A stretch of 64,000 nucleotides of DNA from Trichostrongylus colubriformis (lineage: Eukaryota; Nematoda; Chromadorea; Rhabditida; Trichostrongylidae). The stretch lies in NCBI GenBank assembly GCA_963978905.1, contig OZ022256.1, positions 15,297,863 through 15,361,862 of the forward strand. The letters run 5' to 3'. A program made the position numbers and the translations under genes. Every line of letters starts with the position of its first letter. The stretch's first letter is position 1. Positions 59,201 through 64,000 of this stretch are shown here, in pieces. Under the pieces are notes generated by a model. That model was given only the letters and a program-made list of their open reading frames with translations. It did no database searches and had not been told where the DNA came from.

Positions 59201-62200
59201 TTAGGAAAAGACCTGAACGGATATTAGTATTTTCTACGAGCTTAAATTAACTTGATTGAGTTTGCGTTGTAACTGGTACTTGGTGAAGGACTTTTGTAAC
59301 TCACCCGTCTTTTGATCGCAAGCAGGTACGTGAAGATCGTGGATTCCTCGTCGACGAAGTTCTTCAATGGCATTCTGGTACAGAGCACAATCTAAAAATA
59401 ATGTACAGTGGCACTTGGAAACACCTTCACGTTCCTACGTATCATTTAAAGGAACTGCTTGCACAGTCGGTGTTCTATATGGGTTGTCCCAAATTCACAG
59501 CACCATTCTAGAAAAGTTAAGAAAGCACAAAATCAAAACAAACAGTCATAATCCTTCACTATTTGATACCTTCATTACTTAGAAACTTGAAAAACCCCAC
59601 GCATTTTTTCATCAAAACCGAAGAAATAGAACCTCACTTCTACCCCGATCACCGAGAAAAGGTTTTCAGTTTTCTTAAAGGGGCAACCCCCGAGCCATGC
59701 TGAGGACATTGCCCCGCCCATCATGGCTACTGAAACGGCACCATCATGGCGTACCGTGATACAAAACAGAAGACCCTTTGCGTAGAGCCCAATGGGTACC
59801 TTTTCACGCCAGATGCGCTAGAAAGTGTTTCCTTGAGAATCGCCTTTTCAATTTCAGAAAAGGTCTTCGCACTCGTGATCATCCTCACTACCCCTTTTTG
59901 AGGCCTGCAGTGAGCTAGTGCCTGAAGCCCAACTTAGCATCTCTGGCAACCATGAAAACAATTTTAACTTTGGATGCCTCAACCTTTCCGATCAACGATC
60001 AGCTGCAACCAAATGTGATCAGGGCGTCTAATGTTGTAAGCCGAAAATCCAGAAACCTTGACTTTATGTCAAATTCGACGTTACCTTGAATAAAGGTGTG
60101 AAAACATGCCTCCTCAATGTGTTACTAATTGCATTTCGATTGTTTGAAGAAAACTCACTCGATCTGGCTTTAATATGAGCAGGTATCTCAGTGGTGTGAG
60201 GTATTTGACAACAGATGCCAACGTCCTCACCAACCCCCGTCACACAATCACCACGTGGACAGCCATCGTTTTGACATGAGAATGCGTTTCCATAAAGGTC
60301 TCTGGCCATGTGACTGGTCTCACATGGTGATGTAATACCTCAAAATATTTCTTTCAGGTGGCAGACAATAGGTTTATTTTTGACTCTCCAAGGTATGGAC
60401 TCACATTTAGGCACAGCTGGACATGGATCACGATCGCATCGAACGGAAACGAGTGCGCAGGTTTTGTGAGGCGGGCAAGGTAGGTCCTTAATAAATAAAA
60501 AGGATAGAATGGAAGCTAGATAAATCCTGACTGATTTGGGGAGACGATTCTTCTCCTTGACCTAATAACACTGGCAGACGATTAGTTACCTAGCGAGACA
60601 AGGCATGAGCTGCAGAAGCTACAACTTTGCGGTCACAGTGCTTCTAAAGATTTTCGCTTTTTTCTCCACAGTAATTTAGATATTCCTGTCTCAGAATAAC
60701 TAATAACGTCCTTTATGGGGCCACTGAATTCAGAACTAACGTTAAAGGCAGATGAAGGTAATGTGGGTGATGGGACCTCTTGATGTGAGTTACCCAGGTG
60801 AAAGCTATGGGTCTGGGAAGACTATATGTGGCAAAATTCCAGGTGAGAGGAGCTCCTCTGACTTTGTGGGAGACATCTTTTTCAACGGCTGCCTACATTT
60901 GTATTCCAGCCGGCCCTTTTTTTCAATCTAACCAGCAACTTTCTAGAATCAAGGGCGGAAAGAGGTTCTCCTCGGGTTTTTGATAGTTTCATACCGTTTT
61001 TCTTCACAGCTATACTACTGAGCACGTCGGCATTCACAACCAGTTATGTTTTCACGTTTGGTCCGAATTATTCCTATCTCAGTCTTGAATCAACAATAAC
61101 TTACATCGCATGGATTCTTGCATAAGCAAACTCCATTATGTGGACATCCATTTCCATCGACTTGAATACCGTAATCGCAAGAAGAGTTGTCGCAGGACAC
61201 ACTGCAGATCTTTGGTCCTACAATGAAAGCAGATGATGTTCGCATTAAGGCCTGGCACATGCTTATGAGGAAGTTAGGCCAGTGATGTAGATATTCTGAA
61301 CGATTGCTAACGGCAGAGGCCTTATTGAGGACCTAGTCACTCTTGATCAAGCTAACCAGCAATTATTGGAGGTATTCTCAGAAACAGGGATTAATAGCCG
61401 TGCAAGAAAAACCTGAGGAATCCATGAAAAATCTGAAGATCTTTGTCTTAGCAGTCAACCAGAAAACCTCCCTGCCCGAAGCTACGTTACAATTAATACG
61501 TGATTTTACGAGGACCCTTAGATAGATGTCCTCCTACAGTCATTTCGCAGTGCTAGACAGGGCGTGGCCTGAGCGGCGAGAGTGAGAACGTGTGGCGAGA
61601 GTGGGAGTGTATGGCGAGGTGAGAGAGTTTGATACACTCTCACCCAAGTCCGTAGGCCACACCCTATCGAGCGCTCCGAAGTGGACAGTACACTTGATTG
61701 ACTACTAAAAGATTTTCAGAAGGAATGCTGTAATCTTTTTCAGTTTTGCTCTTCAGCGTTAATGGCATGCTTGTGGATGCATTTGAAAAAATATGAATAG
61801 GTGAATAAATGAATAAAGCCAGTTGATGAGGAGTGCACAAGTCCGAGCAAGCAGAATTTCTAGGACATTCAACCCAACATACTTTTGCACAGCGATATGC
61901 TCTGATCGCTGGATCTCGTACCGATCTTTTCCACTCCGGAACTGTCTACGCACCAGCACTGCCTGAAATCACAGATTCAACTGGGTTGAGTCCTACTGCG
62001 TCCTTTCTGGCGAAATGATGCCATGTGGCCGGATGTGGTCAAAGTAGCTATGTAGCTGTTTAACCTGGTTTTGAAGTCGCACTGCGTCTCACGATACGAT
62101 CCGTCAGGTTCACATTGCACTGGTGGTGGTAGATGTGGCCATTCTCGAGTGAATGCGGCGAGACGATGAAGGCATCCACTGGTGATCTTGAATAAAAGAA

Positions 62201-62429
62201 TACATTATAAGAAAAGTGGTGAATTGAATCGGAATTGACACACTGAGATACCATATTTTCGAAAATTACGAGTACCGTACCGTGGGCTCAACACATCGCG
62301 TTCCACAGCTACCCTTACAGCACTTGGAAAACGAGGTGCAGTCGACGTCAGTCAAGCATTCTTCACGGCAGCCAGGGTTCAGTAGCATCGATGGACACAC
62401 ACCAACCTTCTGCACCGTCGATATCGGGA
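44098..62429 (-). CDS. multi-domain protease-inhibitor-like mosaic, type I membrane protein (gene model)
   Basis: Hand-built spliced gene spanning about 18.3 kb, read on the minus strand. Order: WAP, thyroglobulin-1, antistasin-like plus half module, lustrin-type, thyroglobulin-1, (short optional exon), antistasin-like plus half module, two lustrin-type modules, Kunitz, three spacer/ectodomain exons, an IA-2-ectodomain-like module with the following exon, one transmembrane helix, cytoplasmic tail, TGA at 44098-44100. Each listed exon has an AG acceptor and GT donor, and every consecutive junction is phase-compatible, often rebuilding a conserved residue (for example T|GC or T|GT making the Cys that closes the half modules). 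The modules are known from secreted serine- and cysteine-protease inhibitors, so an extracellular inhibitor or adhesion role is inferred. No initiator or signal peptide was found, so the 5' end lies upstream of 62.43 kb. The join between the Kunitz exon and 51258 rests on phase only; two adjacent genes remain possible. Confidence 0.65.
44372..44410 (-). CDS. small tail exon (39 nt)
   Basis: Acceptor aaattatcag| and donor GGAA|gtgaat; phase 1 in, phase 1 out. Encodes HLSNEAYKEYNG. The intron to the preceding exon is only 40 bp, a usual nematode size. Confidence 0.4.
44451..44502 (-). CDS. small tail exon (52 nt)
   Basis: Acceptor attaggtag| and donor CTTCG|gtaaca; phase 0 in, phase 1 out. Encodes IKSQTNASQPVSESSIF, a Ser/Thr-rich segment. 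The phase 0 start fits the phase 0 end of the juxtamembrane exon at 47369. Confidence 0.4.
46367..46626. mobile_element. 260-bp foldback MITE
   Basis: Left arm AGTTGGCCGGCGCACACTAC, then 'atggcgatgttgtgcaaaatggg'; right arm is the inverse (cccattttgcacgtcgacatg, then GTAGTGTGCGCCAGCCAACT). Sits in the intron before the tail exons. Confidence 0.85.
46660..47035. repeat. inverted copy of the 18.2-18.8 kb composite repeat
   Basis: Shares 'tcgtttttcatgtaatgtc', 'cctacccatccc' and 'caatt(a)gcttaggaaccc'-type blocks with 18180-18820 in reverse orientation, and repeats its own 'gaaactcatcg' and 'cggaacccaatta' words internally. Confidence 0.55.
47369..47491 (-). CDS. juxtamembrane cytoplasmic exon
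   Basis: Acceptor atcttttag| and donor CGGCAG|gtttgg, 123 nt, phase 0 to 0. Translation starts AYLLRFPRKKISGTERSHSP: the end of the membrane helix followed by a basic stop-transfer cluster, then a Ser/Arg-rich tail (SRPQRRPPLRQ). The positive charges after the helix support a cytoplasmic C terminus. No tyrosine-phosphatase domain follows in the window. Confidence 0.65.
47552..47613 (-). CDS. transmembrane exon
   Basis: Acceptor acaagtttcag| and strong donor TGC|gtaagt, 62 nt, phase 1 in, phase 0 out. It encodes an uninterrupted hydrophobic stretch (LLATATIFAGVIILGLCGTC) that continues into the next exon's AYLL before RFPRKK. This is the single membrane span of the model, oriented outside-in. 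Confidence 0.75.
47785..48005. mobile_element. short relative of the 5374/52334 MITE family
   Basis: Left arm 'ggatcgttattcaggctgcacctttattg' and right arm 'aggtgcagcctgaacctttatcca' are inverted; the word CAGGCTGCA and the TTATTC/GATAA context recur in the larger family members. Lies in an intron. Confidence 0.5.
48554..48674 (-). CDS. membrane-proximal ectodomain exon (IA-2-like, second half)
   Basis: Acceptor actgcttcag| and donor TTCTGGG|gtaagc, 121 nt, phase 0 in, phase 1 out. Encodes TSGLEVYLNGYSYRAEPHTW and onward to AAKTIFW, which runs into the membrane helix after splicing. With the preceding exon it resembles the end of the mature ectodomain of IA-2/phogrin (PTPRN) receptors, where a 'TGL.(I/V)....G...RE' strand precedes the linker to the membrane. 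That similarity is from recall of the family, not a search. Confidence 0.6.
48675..50161 (-). other. intron with an AAAGGAAT-family insertion
   Basis: About 48768-49385 is a 618-bp diverged member of the AAAGGAAT foldback family (left TTTTTCACGGAG..., then TTGTATTTGCTTACTA; right 'tcatgaaatttttgtgggca'). The remainder shows no exon that fits the reading phase. Confidence 0.5.
50162..50303 (-). CDS. membrane-proximal ectodomain exon (IA-2-like, first half)
   Basis: Acceptor atcagtttcag| and donor GCAGCG|gtgagt, 142 nt, phase 2 in, phase 0 out. Encodes TLAEFLSQRFSLPRSSIEDV, then IILDDNTARFSIKDRHASQV. The pattern of an N-terminal helix, a beta strand ending in an 'ARFSI' core and a second helix is that of the IA-2/phogrin mature ectodomain, a SEA-like ferredoxin fold. 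Both splice sites are excellent and the whole exon is open, so coding status is firm; family assignment is moderate. Confidence 0.75.
50522..50649 (-). CDS. ectodomain linker exon with basic cluster
   Basis: Acceptor cctcaatttag| and donor CAAGCTCG|gtaggc, 128 nt, phase 0 in, phase 2 out; joins the next exon as CG|G (Arg). Encodes an unstructured-looking segment containing RNVRNKGRGKSMSSTSEDT. The basic run is a conceivable proprotein-processing site before the membrane-proximal module, as in IA-2-type receptors (inference). Confidence 0.6.
51131..51258 (-). CDS. ectodomain exon, unknown module
   Basis: Acceptor gagtttatag|, donor GAGTTC|gttttt, 128 nt, phase 1 in, phase 0 out. Encodes GADLFAPYLDEAYGDLETYE and later STSSRKRAQEF; no cysteine. 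Coding status is convincing; no family recognised. Its phase 1 start is compatible with the phase 1 end of the Kunitz exon upstream. Confidence 0.6.
51789..52224. mobile_element. diverged AAAGGAAT-type foldback element
   Basis: Ends ATCAAGGAGCCGTTCAC and GAACGAATCCTTTGAT are roughly inverted. The interior carries 'gcttactaagggccgcatg' and 'gcgctctgcccgttgacggc', shared with 3290-3570 and 48768-49385. Confidence 0.6.
52334..53083. mobile_element. foldback MITE 'ACCACGCGATAA' family, copy 2, interrupted
   Basis: Ends TAAAGGCACACCACGCGATA and exact-type inverse (TATCGCGTGGTTTGCCTTT). Arms match 5374-5808 (CAACCAAGCCACGCCCACTC and so on). The right half is split by the insertion at 52638-52913. 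Confidence 0.8.
52638..52913. mobile_element. nested 276-bp insertion of unknown class
   Basis: Comparison with 5374-5808 shows extra sequence here, bounded by a repeated ACCAG (52633-52637 and 52914-52918), probably a 5-bp target duplication. The left third is GC-rich, the right two thirds AT-rich; no terminal inverted repeats or TG...CA ends were seen. Confidence 0.5.
53207..53331. repeat. 125-bp near-perfect GC-rich palindrome
   Basis: GGCCGCTTCCATACTTTGCG at the left is exactly mirrored at the right (CGCAAAGTATGGAAGCGGCC). The centre near 53269 is built from repeated ACGCGCGTGACG words. The outer sequence resembles the ends of the MITE at 13331-13620. The open frame through it is palindrome-derived. 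Confidence 0.9.
53594..53758 (-). CDS. Kunitz/BPTI domain exon
   Basis: Acceptor gacattccag| and donor GTGATG|gtgggt, 165 nt, phase 1 on both sides, the classic shuffling phase for this module. All six Kunitz cysteines are present with exact family spacing (C-8-C-15-C-7-C-12-C-3-C), in CGLTPERGPC, TCTSFEYGGCAGN and REHCEAFC. The residue after the second Cys (P1) is Ser rather than Lys/Arg, so trypsin inhibition is unlikely; another protease or a non-inhibitory role is possible. The 5' neighbour is the Tc1-like insertion only about 100 bp away. Confidence 0.9.
53859..55382. mobile_element. Tc1-like transposon, full length but decayed
   Basis: Terminal CAGTAGCGGTCAAAAGTTTG and exact inverse; TA follows the right end (55383-55384), and the left TA is mutated. 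Terminal inverted repeats are about 200 bp and each contains the site TCAAAAGTTTGGAAAC twice (left 53868 and 54036; right 55191 and about 55359), an IR/DR layout. Length 1524 bp is normal for Tc1 family members. It lies in the intron upstream of the Kunitz exon. Confidence 0.95.
54126..55146 (+). pseudogene. Tc1-like transposase remnant
   Basis: Frame pieces in order: EAIVRAIQSGIPENLLAQQY and STITKIFSRYQRQGG (paired-type DNA-binding half), a middle region with FSDES-like and VMVWGC-like core sequence broken by stops, and a C-terminal open segment containing SGPNPIEHFW and LIDSMPRRCKAVIDSRDYPT, typical of Tc1 transposases. Multiple stops and frameshifts make it inactive. Confidence 0.9.
55383..56288 (-). 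other. remainder of intron, with MITE
   Basis: AT-rich with microsatellite-like TATA stretches (55715-55755). Contains the 56048-56210 MITE. No exon fits the phase 1 to 1 junction. Confidence 0.5.
56048..56210. mobile_element. 163-bp foldback MITE, copy 1
   Basis: Left CTCCATTTCAGAGCGCCTGA and right (inverse) TCAAGCGCTCCGAAATGGAG; the core is rich in CTCTCAC/GTGAGAG. A relative is at 61538-61690 in another intron of the same gene. Confidence 0.8.
56289..56356 (-). CDS. lustrin-type module, second half
   Basis: Acceptor gttcttaag| and donor TAAGC|gtgagt, 68 nt, phase 2 in, phase 1 out. Encodes CPSTHYCSIHPGEKIGMCC, the CP-x4-C ... CC end typical of lustrin-type Cys-rich repeats. AG|C rebuilds Ser with the preceding exon. 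Confidence 0.8.
56606..56708 (-). CDS. lustrin-type module, first half
   Basis: Acceptor tcgctgttaag| and donor AACAG|gtaaca, 103 nt, phase 1 in, phase 2 out. Encodes STSCPHGDPFASSSDGTPLA followed by CSS: the 'CP-G-P ... DG-L-C' front half of a lustrin-type repeat, completed by the exon at 56289-56356. Confidence 0.75.
56762..56917 (-). CDS. lustrin-type Cys-rich module
   Basis: Acceptor gactttttag| and donor GGCGAG|gtatgt, 156 nt, phase 1 to 1. Encodes SPCNIGDRPVIDPRTKRQFY, then CRDSGEICPTGFYC and GVCCP: six cysteines in the standard arrangement of this extracellular module. Lustrin-type repeats are common in nematode protease-inhibitor mosaics. Confidence 0.85.
56995..57052 (-). CDS. Cys-rich half module (after antistasin)
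   Basis: Acceptor acctctttag| and donor CGACAT|gtgagt, 58 nt, phase 0 in, phase 1 out. Encodes VCILRVPSCSSENCIPVPT; the split codon T|GC adds the closing Cys. It pairs with the exon at 60405-60486, which has the same phases and pattern. Confidence 0.8.
57141..57274 (-). CDS. antistasin-like domain exon
   Basis: Acceptor ctcctacag| and donor AACGAG|gtatgt, 134 nt, phase 1 in, phase 0 out. Encodes HKCPVKCSRSMCPYGAALDQ, then CPYSDCRCSSPC and NCKANE. The C-x3-C-x4-C-x-Y-G ... D ... C-x-C-x3-C layout is antistasin-like; such domains inhibit factor Xa/trypsin-type proteases in leeches. In antistasin the P1 Arg follows the second-to-third Cys region; no specificity is claimed here. Confidence 0.8.
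58039..58119 (-). CDS. optional short exon, unknown module
   Basis: Acceptor cctcaaacag| and donor CTAA|gtatct, 81 nt, phase 1 to 1, so it could be included or skipped without changing frame. Encodes RKCDFPFNICITSTGSFTIA. Only two cysteines and no family match; weaker than its neighbours. Confidence 0.35.
58441..58945. mobile_element. MITE family 'GGCAGTGATAGGGG', copy 4
   Basis: Left end GAAGGCAGCATTAGGGG; interior 'aaaaacccgagaaatagta' and 'tcgaagggcggtagctcc'; right end TTACCCCTATAGTTTCC. Confidence 0.55.
59093..59212 (-). CDS. thyroglobulin type-1 domain 2, second half
   Basis: Acceptor ccgttcag| and donor TGCGAAG|gtgcag, 120 nt, phase 1 to 1. Encodes LFLRIQCEKSGTCWCVDMET, later NSVGQNVC: the QC, CWCV and final Cys signatures of the domain. 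Thyroglobulin-1 domains often inhibit papain-like cysteine or aspartic proteases. Confidence 0.9.
59305..59391 (-). CDS. thyroglobulin type-1 domain 2, first half
   Basis: Acceptor tatttttag| and donor AAGACGG|gtgagt, 87 nt, phase 1 to 1. Encodes CALYQNAIEELRRRGIHDLH, then VPACDQKT: the leading Cys, helix and 'P-x-CD' of the domain, finished by 59093-59212 (G|GT gives Gly at the join). Confidence 0.9.
60159..60338 (-). CDS. lustrin-type Cys-rich module
   Basis: Acceptor atattttgag| and donor ATCGA|gtgagt, 180 nt, phase 1 to 1. Encodes SPCETSHMARDLYGNAFSCQ, then GCPRGDCVTGVGEDVGICC. Six-Cys lustrin-type pattern, with a linker that follows it (TTEIPAHIKARS). T|GT from the previous exon supplies the Cys that closes the half module. 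Confidence 0.8.
60405..60486 (-). CDS. Cys-rich half module (after antistasin)
   Basis: Acceptor tttattaag| and donor CTAAAT|gtgagt, 82 nt, phase 0 in, phase 1 out. Encodes LPCPPHKTCALVSVRCDRDP followed by CPAVPK. Same design as 56995-57052. Confidence 0.75.
60735..61080. mobile_element. GGCAGTGATAGGGG-type MITE, inverted diverged copy
   Basis: Begins TTAAAGGCAGATGAAGGTAA; the interior runs in the opposite orientation to copy 1 ('gatgtgagttacccaggtgaaagc', then 'gaggttctcctcgggtttttga') and ends near 'ccgaattattcctatctc'. Lies in an intron. Confidence 0.5.
61105..61217 (-). CDS. antistasin-like domain exon
   Basis: Acceptor tttcattgtag| and donor TGCGAT|gtaagt, 113 nt, phase 1 in, phase 0 out. 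Encodes KICSVSCDNSSCDYGIQVDG, then NGCPHNGVCLCKNPCD: a textbook antistasin-like Cys layout including C-x-Y-G ... D-x-x-G-C-P ... C-x-C. Paralogous to 57141-57274. Confidence 0.85.
61538..61690. mobile_element. foldback MITE, copy 2 of the 56048 family
   Basis: Left GACAGGGCGTGGCCTGAG and right CGTAGGCCACACCCTATCG are inverted; the core is GTGAGAG-rich as in 56048-56210. In the intron between thyroglobulin and antistasin exons. Confidence 0.75.
61883..61962 (-). CDS. thyroglobulin type-1 domain 1, second half
   Basis: Acceptor gtgatttcag| and donor TGCAAAA|gtatgt, 80 nt, phase 2 in, phase 1 out. Encodes QCWCVDSSGVEKIGTRSSDQ, then SISLCK. CWCVD and G-T-R are the domain signature. Confidence 0.9.
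62065..62186 (-). CDS. thyroglobulin type-1 domain 1, first half
   Basis: Acceptor tttattcaag| and donor AAACCAG|gttaaa, 122 nt, phase 0 in, phase 2 out. Encodes SGCLHRLAAFTREW, then PVQCEPDGSYRETQCDFKT ('P-x-C-x-x-DGSY ... QC'). AG|G gives Arg at the join. Confidence 0.85.
62281..62429 (-). CDS. WAP (four-disulfide core) domain exon
   Basis: Donor GCCCACG|gtacgg gives a phase 0 end. The acceptor is either aacagtttaag| (start 62429, phase 1) or acggtgcag| (start 62409, phase 0). Encodes VGVCPSMLLNPGCREECLTD, then DCTSFSKCCKGSCGTRC: all eight WAP cysteines. First recognised exon of the gene; nothing convincing lies upstream in the window. Confidence 0.85.
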
Positions 62430-64000
62430 CTTAAACTGTTAGCTATACATGTCAAGTATATATCAGGTATACATATATACATATGTATATAAGAACAATC
62501 ACTCAGATAAAATCTCTTTTTTACTTCGAGAGCGAACAACTTTTGCTACGAGAAAGGATGAATGGAATTACATGAATTAGAAAAATAGGATAAGCTATGC
62601 ACCAGAATGGAAAGTAAATAATGCACAAGCATGGGTTAAGGAATTCTCATGGGAGGTATTTGAGTGGAAAGGAGGAGAGGTTGTTTGTACATATTTGGTA
62701 AGCCTCCCACTCAGCATTTTTGGCTAATTCAAAGCCGGTCTCTTGAAAAAAAAAGTTAGGTAGCAGTTTATGGTGTGATTACCGATCGTTGACTATAAAA
62801 TACCCATAGTATCAGTTATCAGTGGTAAGTACGAAGGAAGTGGGATTGTATTTCTCATCTTCCTCACTTGCATGACCCCGGTCTCCCTCTCGCGTATTTC
62901 AGTGATAGCACTGGGGCTCAAACGAATGCGTTGGGACGGTAAGATGTCAAAAGTAAAGGGAGTCCACGGGATTTTTGGATTGGAGTTTTGCGGTTGCCAA
63001 CCGATATTGCAGTGTGCGGTGCAAGCTAGAGAAGCCGCATGTAATTGCATGGCAGTTGCAGCGATTGAGTGTCCTGAGACATTATAGACGAATTGCTTCA
63101 GAACACGCGACAAACCGAATTGCTTCAGAACACACGAAAAACCTAGCATACACTTATCGCGTCACACGTCGCACGTCGTGTTGGACAGCGTTCCTACGGC
63201 ATGCACTCAATGTTATCCAGGAACTCCATTATGATGACTGATAGAGAGTAAGTGAGCAAATGCGTGAATGTTTCTCCAATGGAACATATGTGATACTAGC
63301 GTGACCTTAAAGGAATAGTCCACGTGAATTATATGATTTTAATTCCTTTTTAAATCACTCTACTAGATGCAATACATGCACAGAAATACGGGAAGAAACA
63401 AGAACCTTTCTTCGTTTTGAAGCAGAATGGAGGAGCTTTTCCCAGCCAGCACATATGAACAGCTGTCATTGGCTAGAATGCAGTTCAAATTTTCGCGCTC
63501 AATGTTAGTTTGTTTCCCAACGGGGCACACCCAGGTGTAAAGGAGAATGGCCGCTTCAGTACGACACCTCACACATGGGACCCAAGTACGACCCCTCGTC
63601 CCTTTTAATATCTACATAAATTCTACCATATCAGTAACCATTGCGGTTCATAGAATTACTATGTATTTTATTACTGTAGTTTTTGAGATCACACAAATTC
63701 AAACATATTTTCTTACATGACTGGGTCAGCTGACGGCACTTTTCGCTTATCATCTAGCCTGGGAACTTGGGACCACTGCTGCAATTGCGACCCACAGACG
63801 AGGAATCCTCGACTCCTGGTGTACCCCGTGTCGCTGATCACGCCACTGTCGCCTCTTTGATCCCCAGCTCTCTAGCGCCCAAAACCCATTCGGACGTCCC
63901 ACCCGTCGGCCGCTTTGGGGAGCCCTATGGCAATTAGATCCCTGTATTTGCGCGTGAAAGTTTGCATTTGGCCCTTAGTGAACAAATACAGCATAAGTAC
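62430..64000. other. upstream region, repeats only
   Basis: 63098-63140 repeats the word GAATTGCTTCAGAACAC twice. About 63305-63575 (GGAATAGTCCACGTGAATTA..., then 'gcccaacggggcacacccagg'-type sequence) and 63830-64000 are AAAGGAAT-type foldback fragments, the last running off the end. No signal-peptide exon was found. Confidence 0.5.

Overview
The window looks like nuclear DNA of a clade V (strongylid, hookworm-like) nematode. The evidence is short introns (down to about 40 bp) with TTTCAG/TTTTAG acceptors, a modular secreted/membrane protein typical of worms, and a very high load of Tc1/mariner, hAT-like and piggyBac-like remnants and foldback MITEs. No bacterial operons, rRNA or CRISPR arrays were seen. 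The genus is an inference.

Region 1-44 kb is almost entirely repeats. It holds two giant palindromes with mariner-type ends (1045-2421 and 38696-40185) and a mariner transposase remnant (14.45-15.09 kb). It also holds a Tc-family transposase remnant (41.77-42.55 kb), at least ten foldback MITE families, tRNA-derived SINE-like copies and a (GACA)n microsatellite. Four isolated exon-like open frames (12.66, 33.3, 36.7 and 37.8 kb) are weak gene candidates.

Region 44.1-62.4 kb, minus strand, carries the one convincing gene. I assembled it by hand from acceptor/donor sites and codon phases. In transcription order the exons encode WAP, thyroglobulin type-1, antistasin-like plus a Cys-rich half module, lustrin-type, thyroglobulin type-1, antistasin-like plus half module, two lustrin-type modules and Kunitz/BPTI. 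These are followed by three spacer/ectodomain exons, a module resembling the membrane-proximal ectodomain of IA-2/phogrin receptors, one transmembrane helix and a cytoplasmic tail ending in TGA at 44098. Every consecutive junction listed is phase-compatible, so one type I membrane mosaic protein is the simplest reading. A split into two adjacent genes between 53.59 and 51.26 kb is not excluded. The 5' end (signal peptide) was not found and probably lies beyond the window.

The introns of this gene are filled with mobile elements: a 1.5-kb Tc1-like transposon with two-site (IR/DR) ends next to the Kunitz exon, several MITEs, and a 125-bp GC-rich near-perfect palindrome. From 62.43 kb to the end only repeats were recognised.
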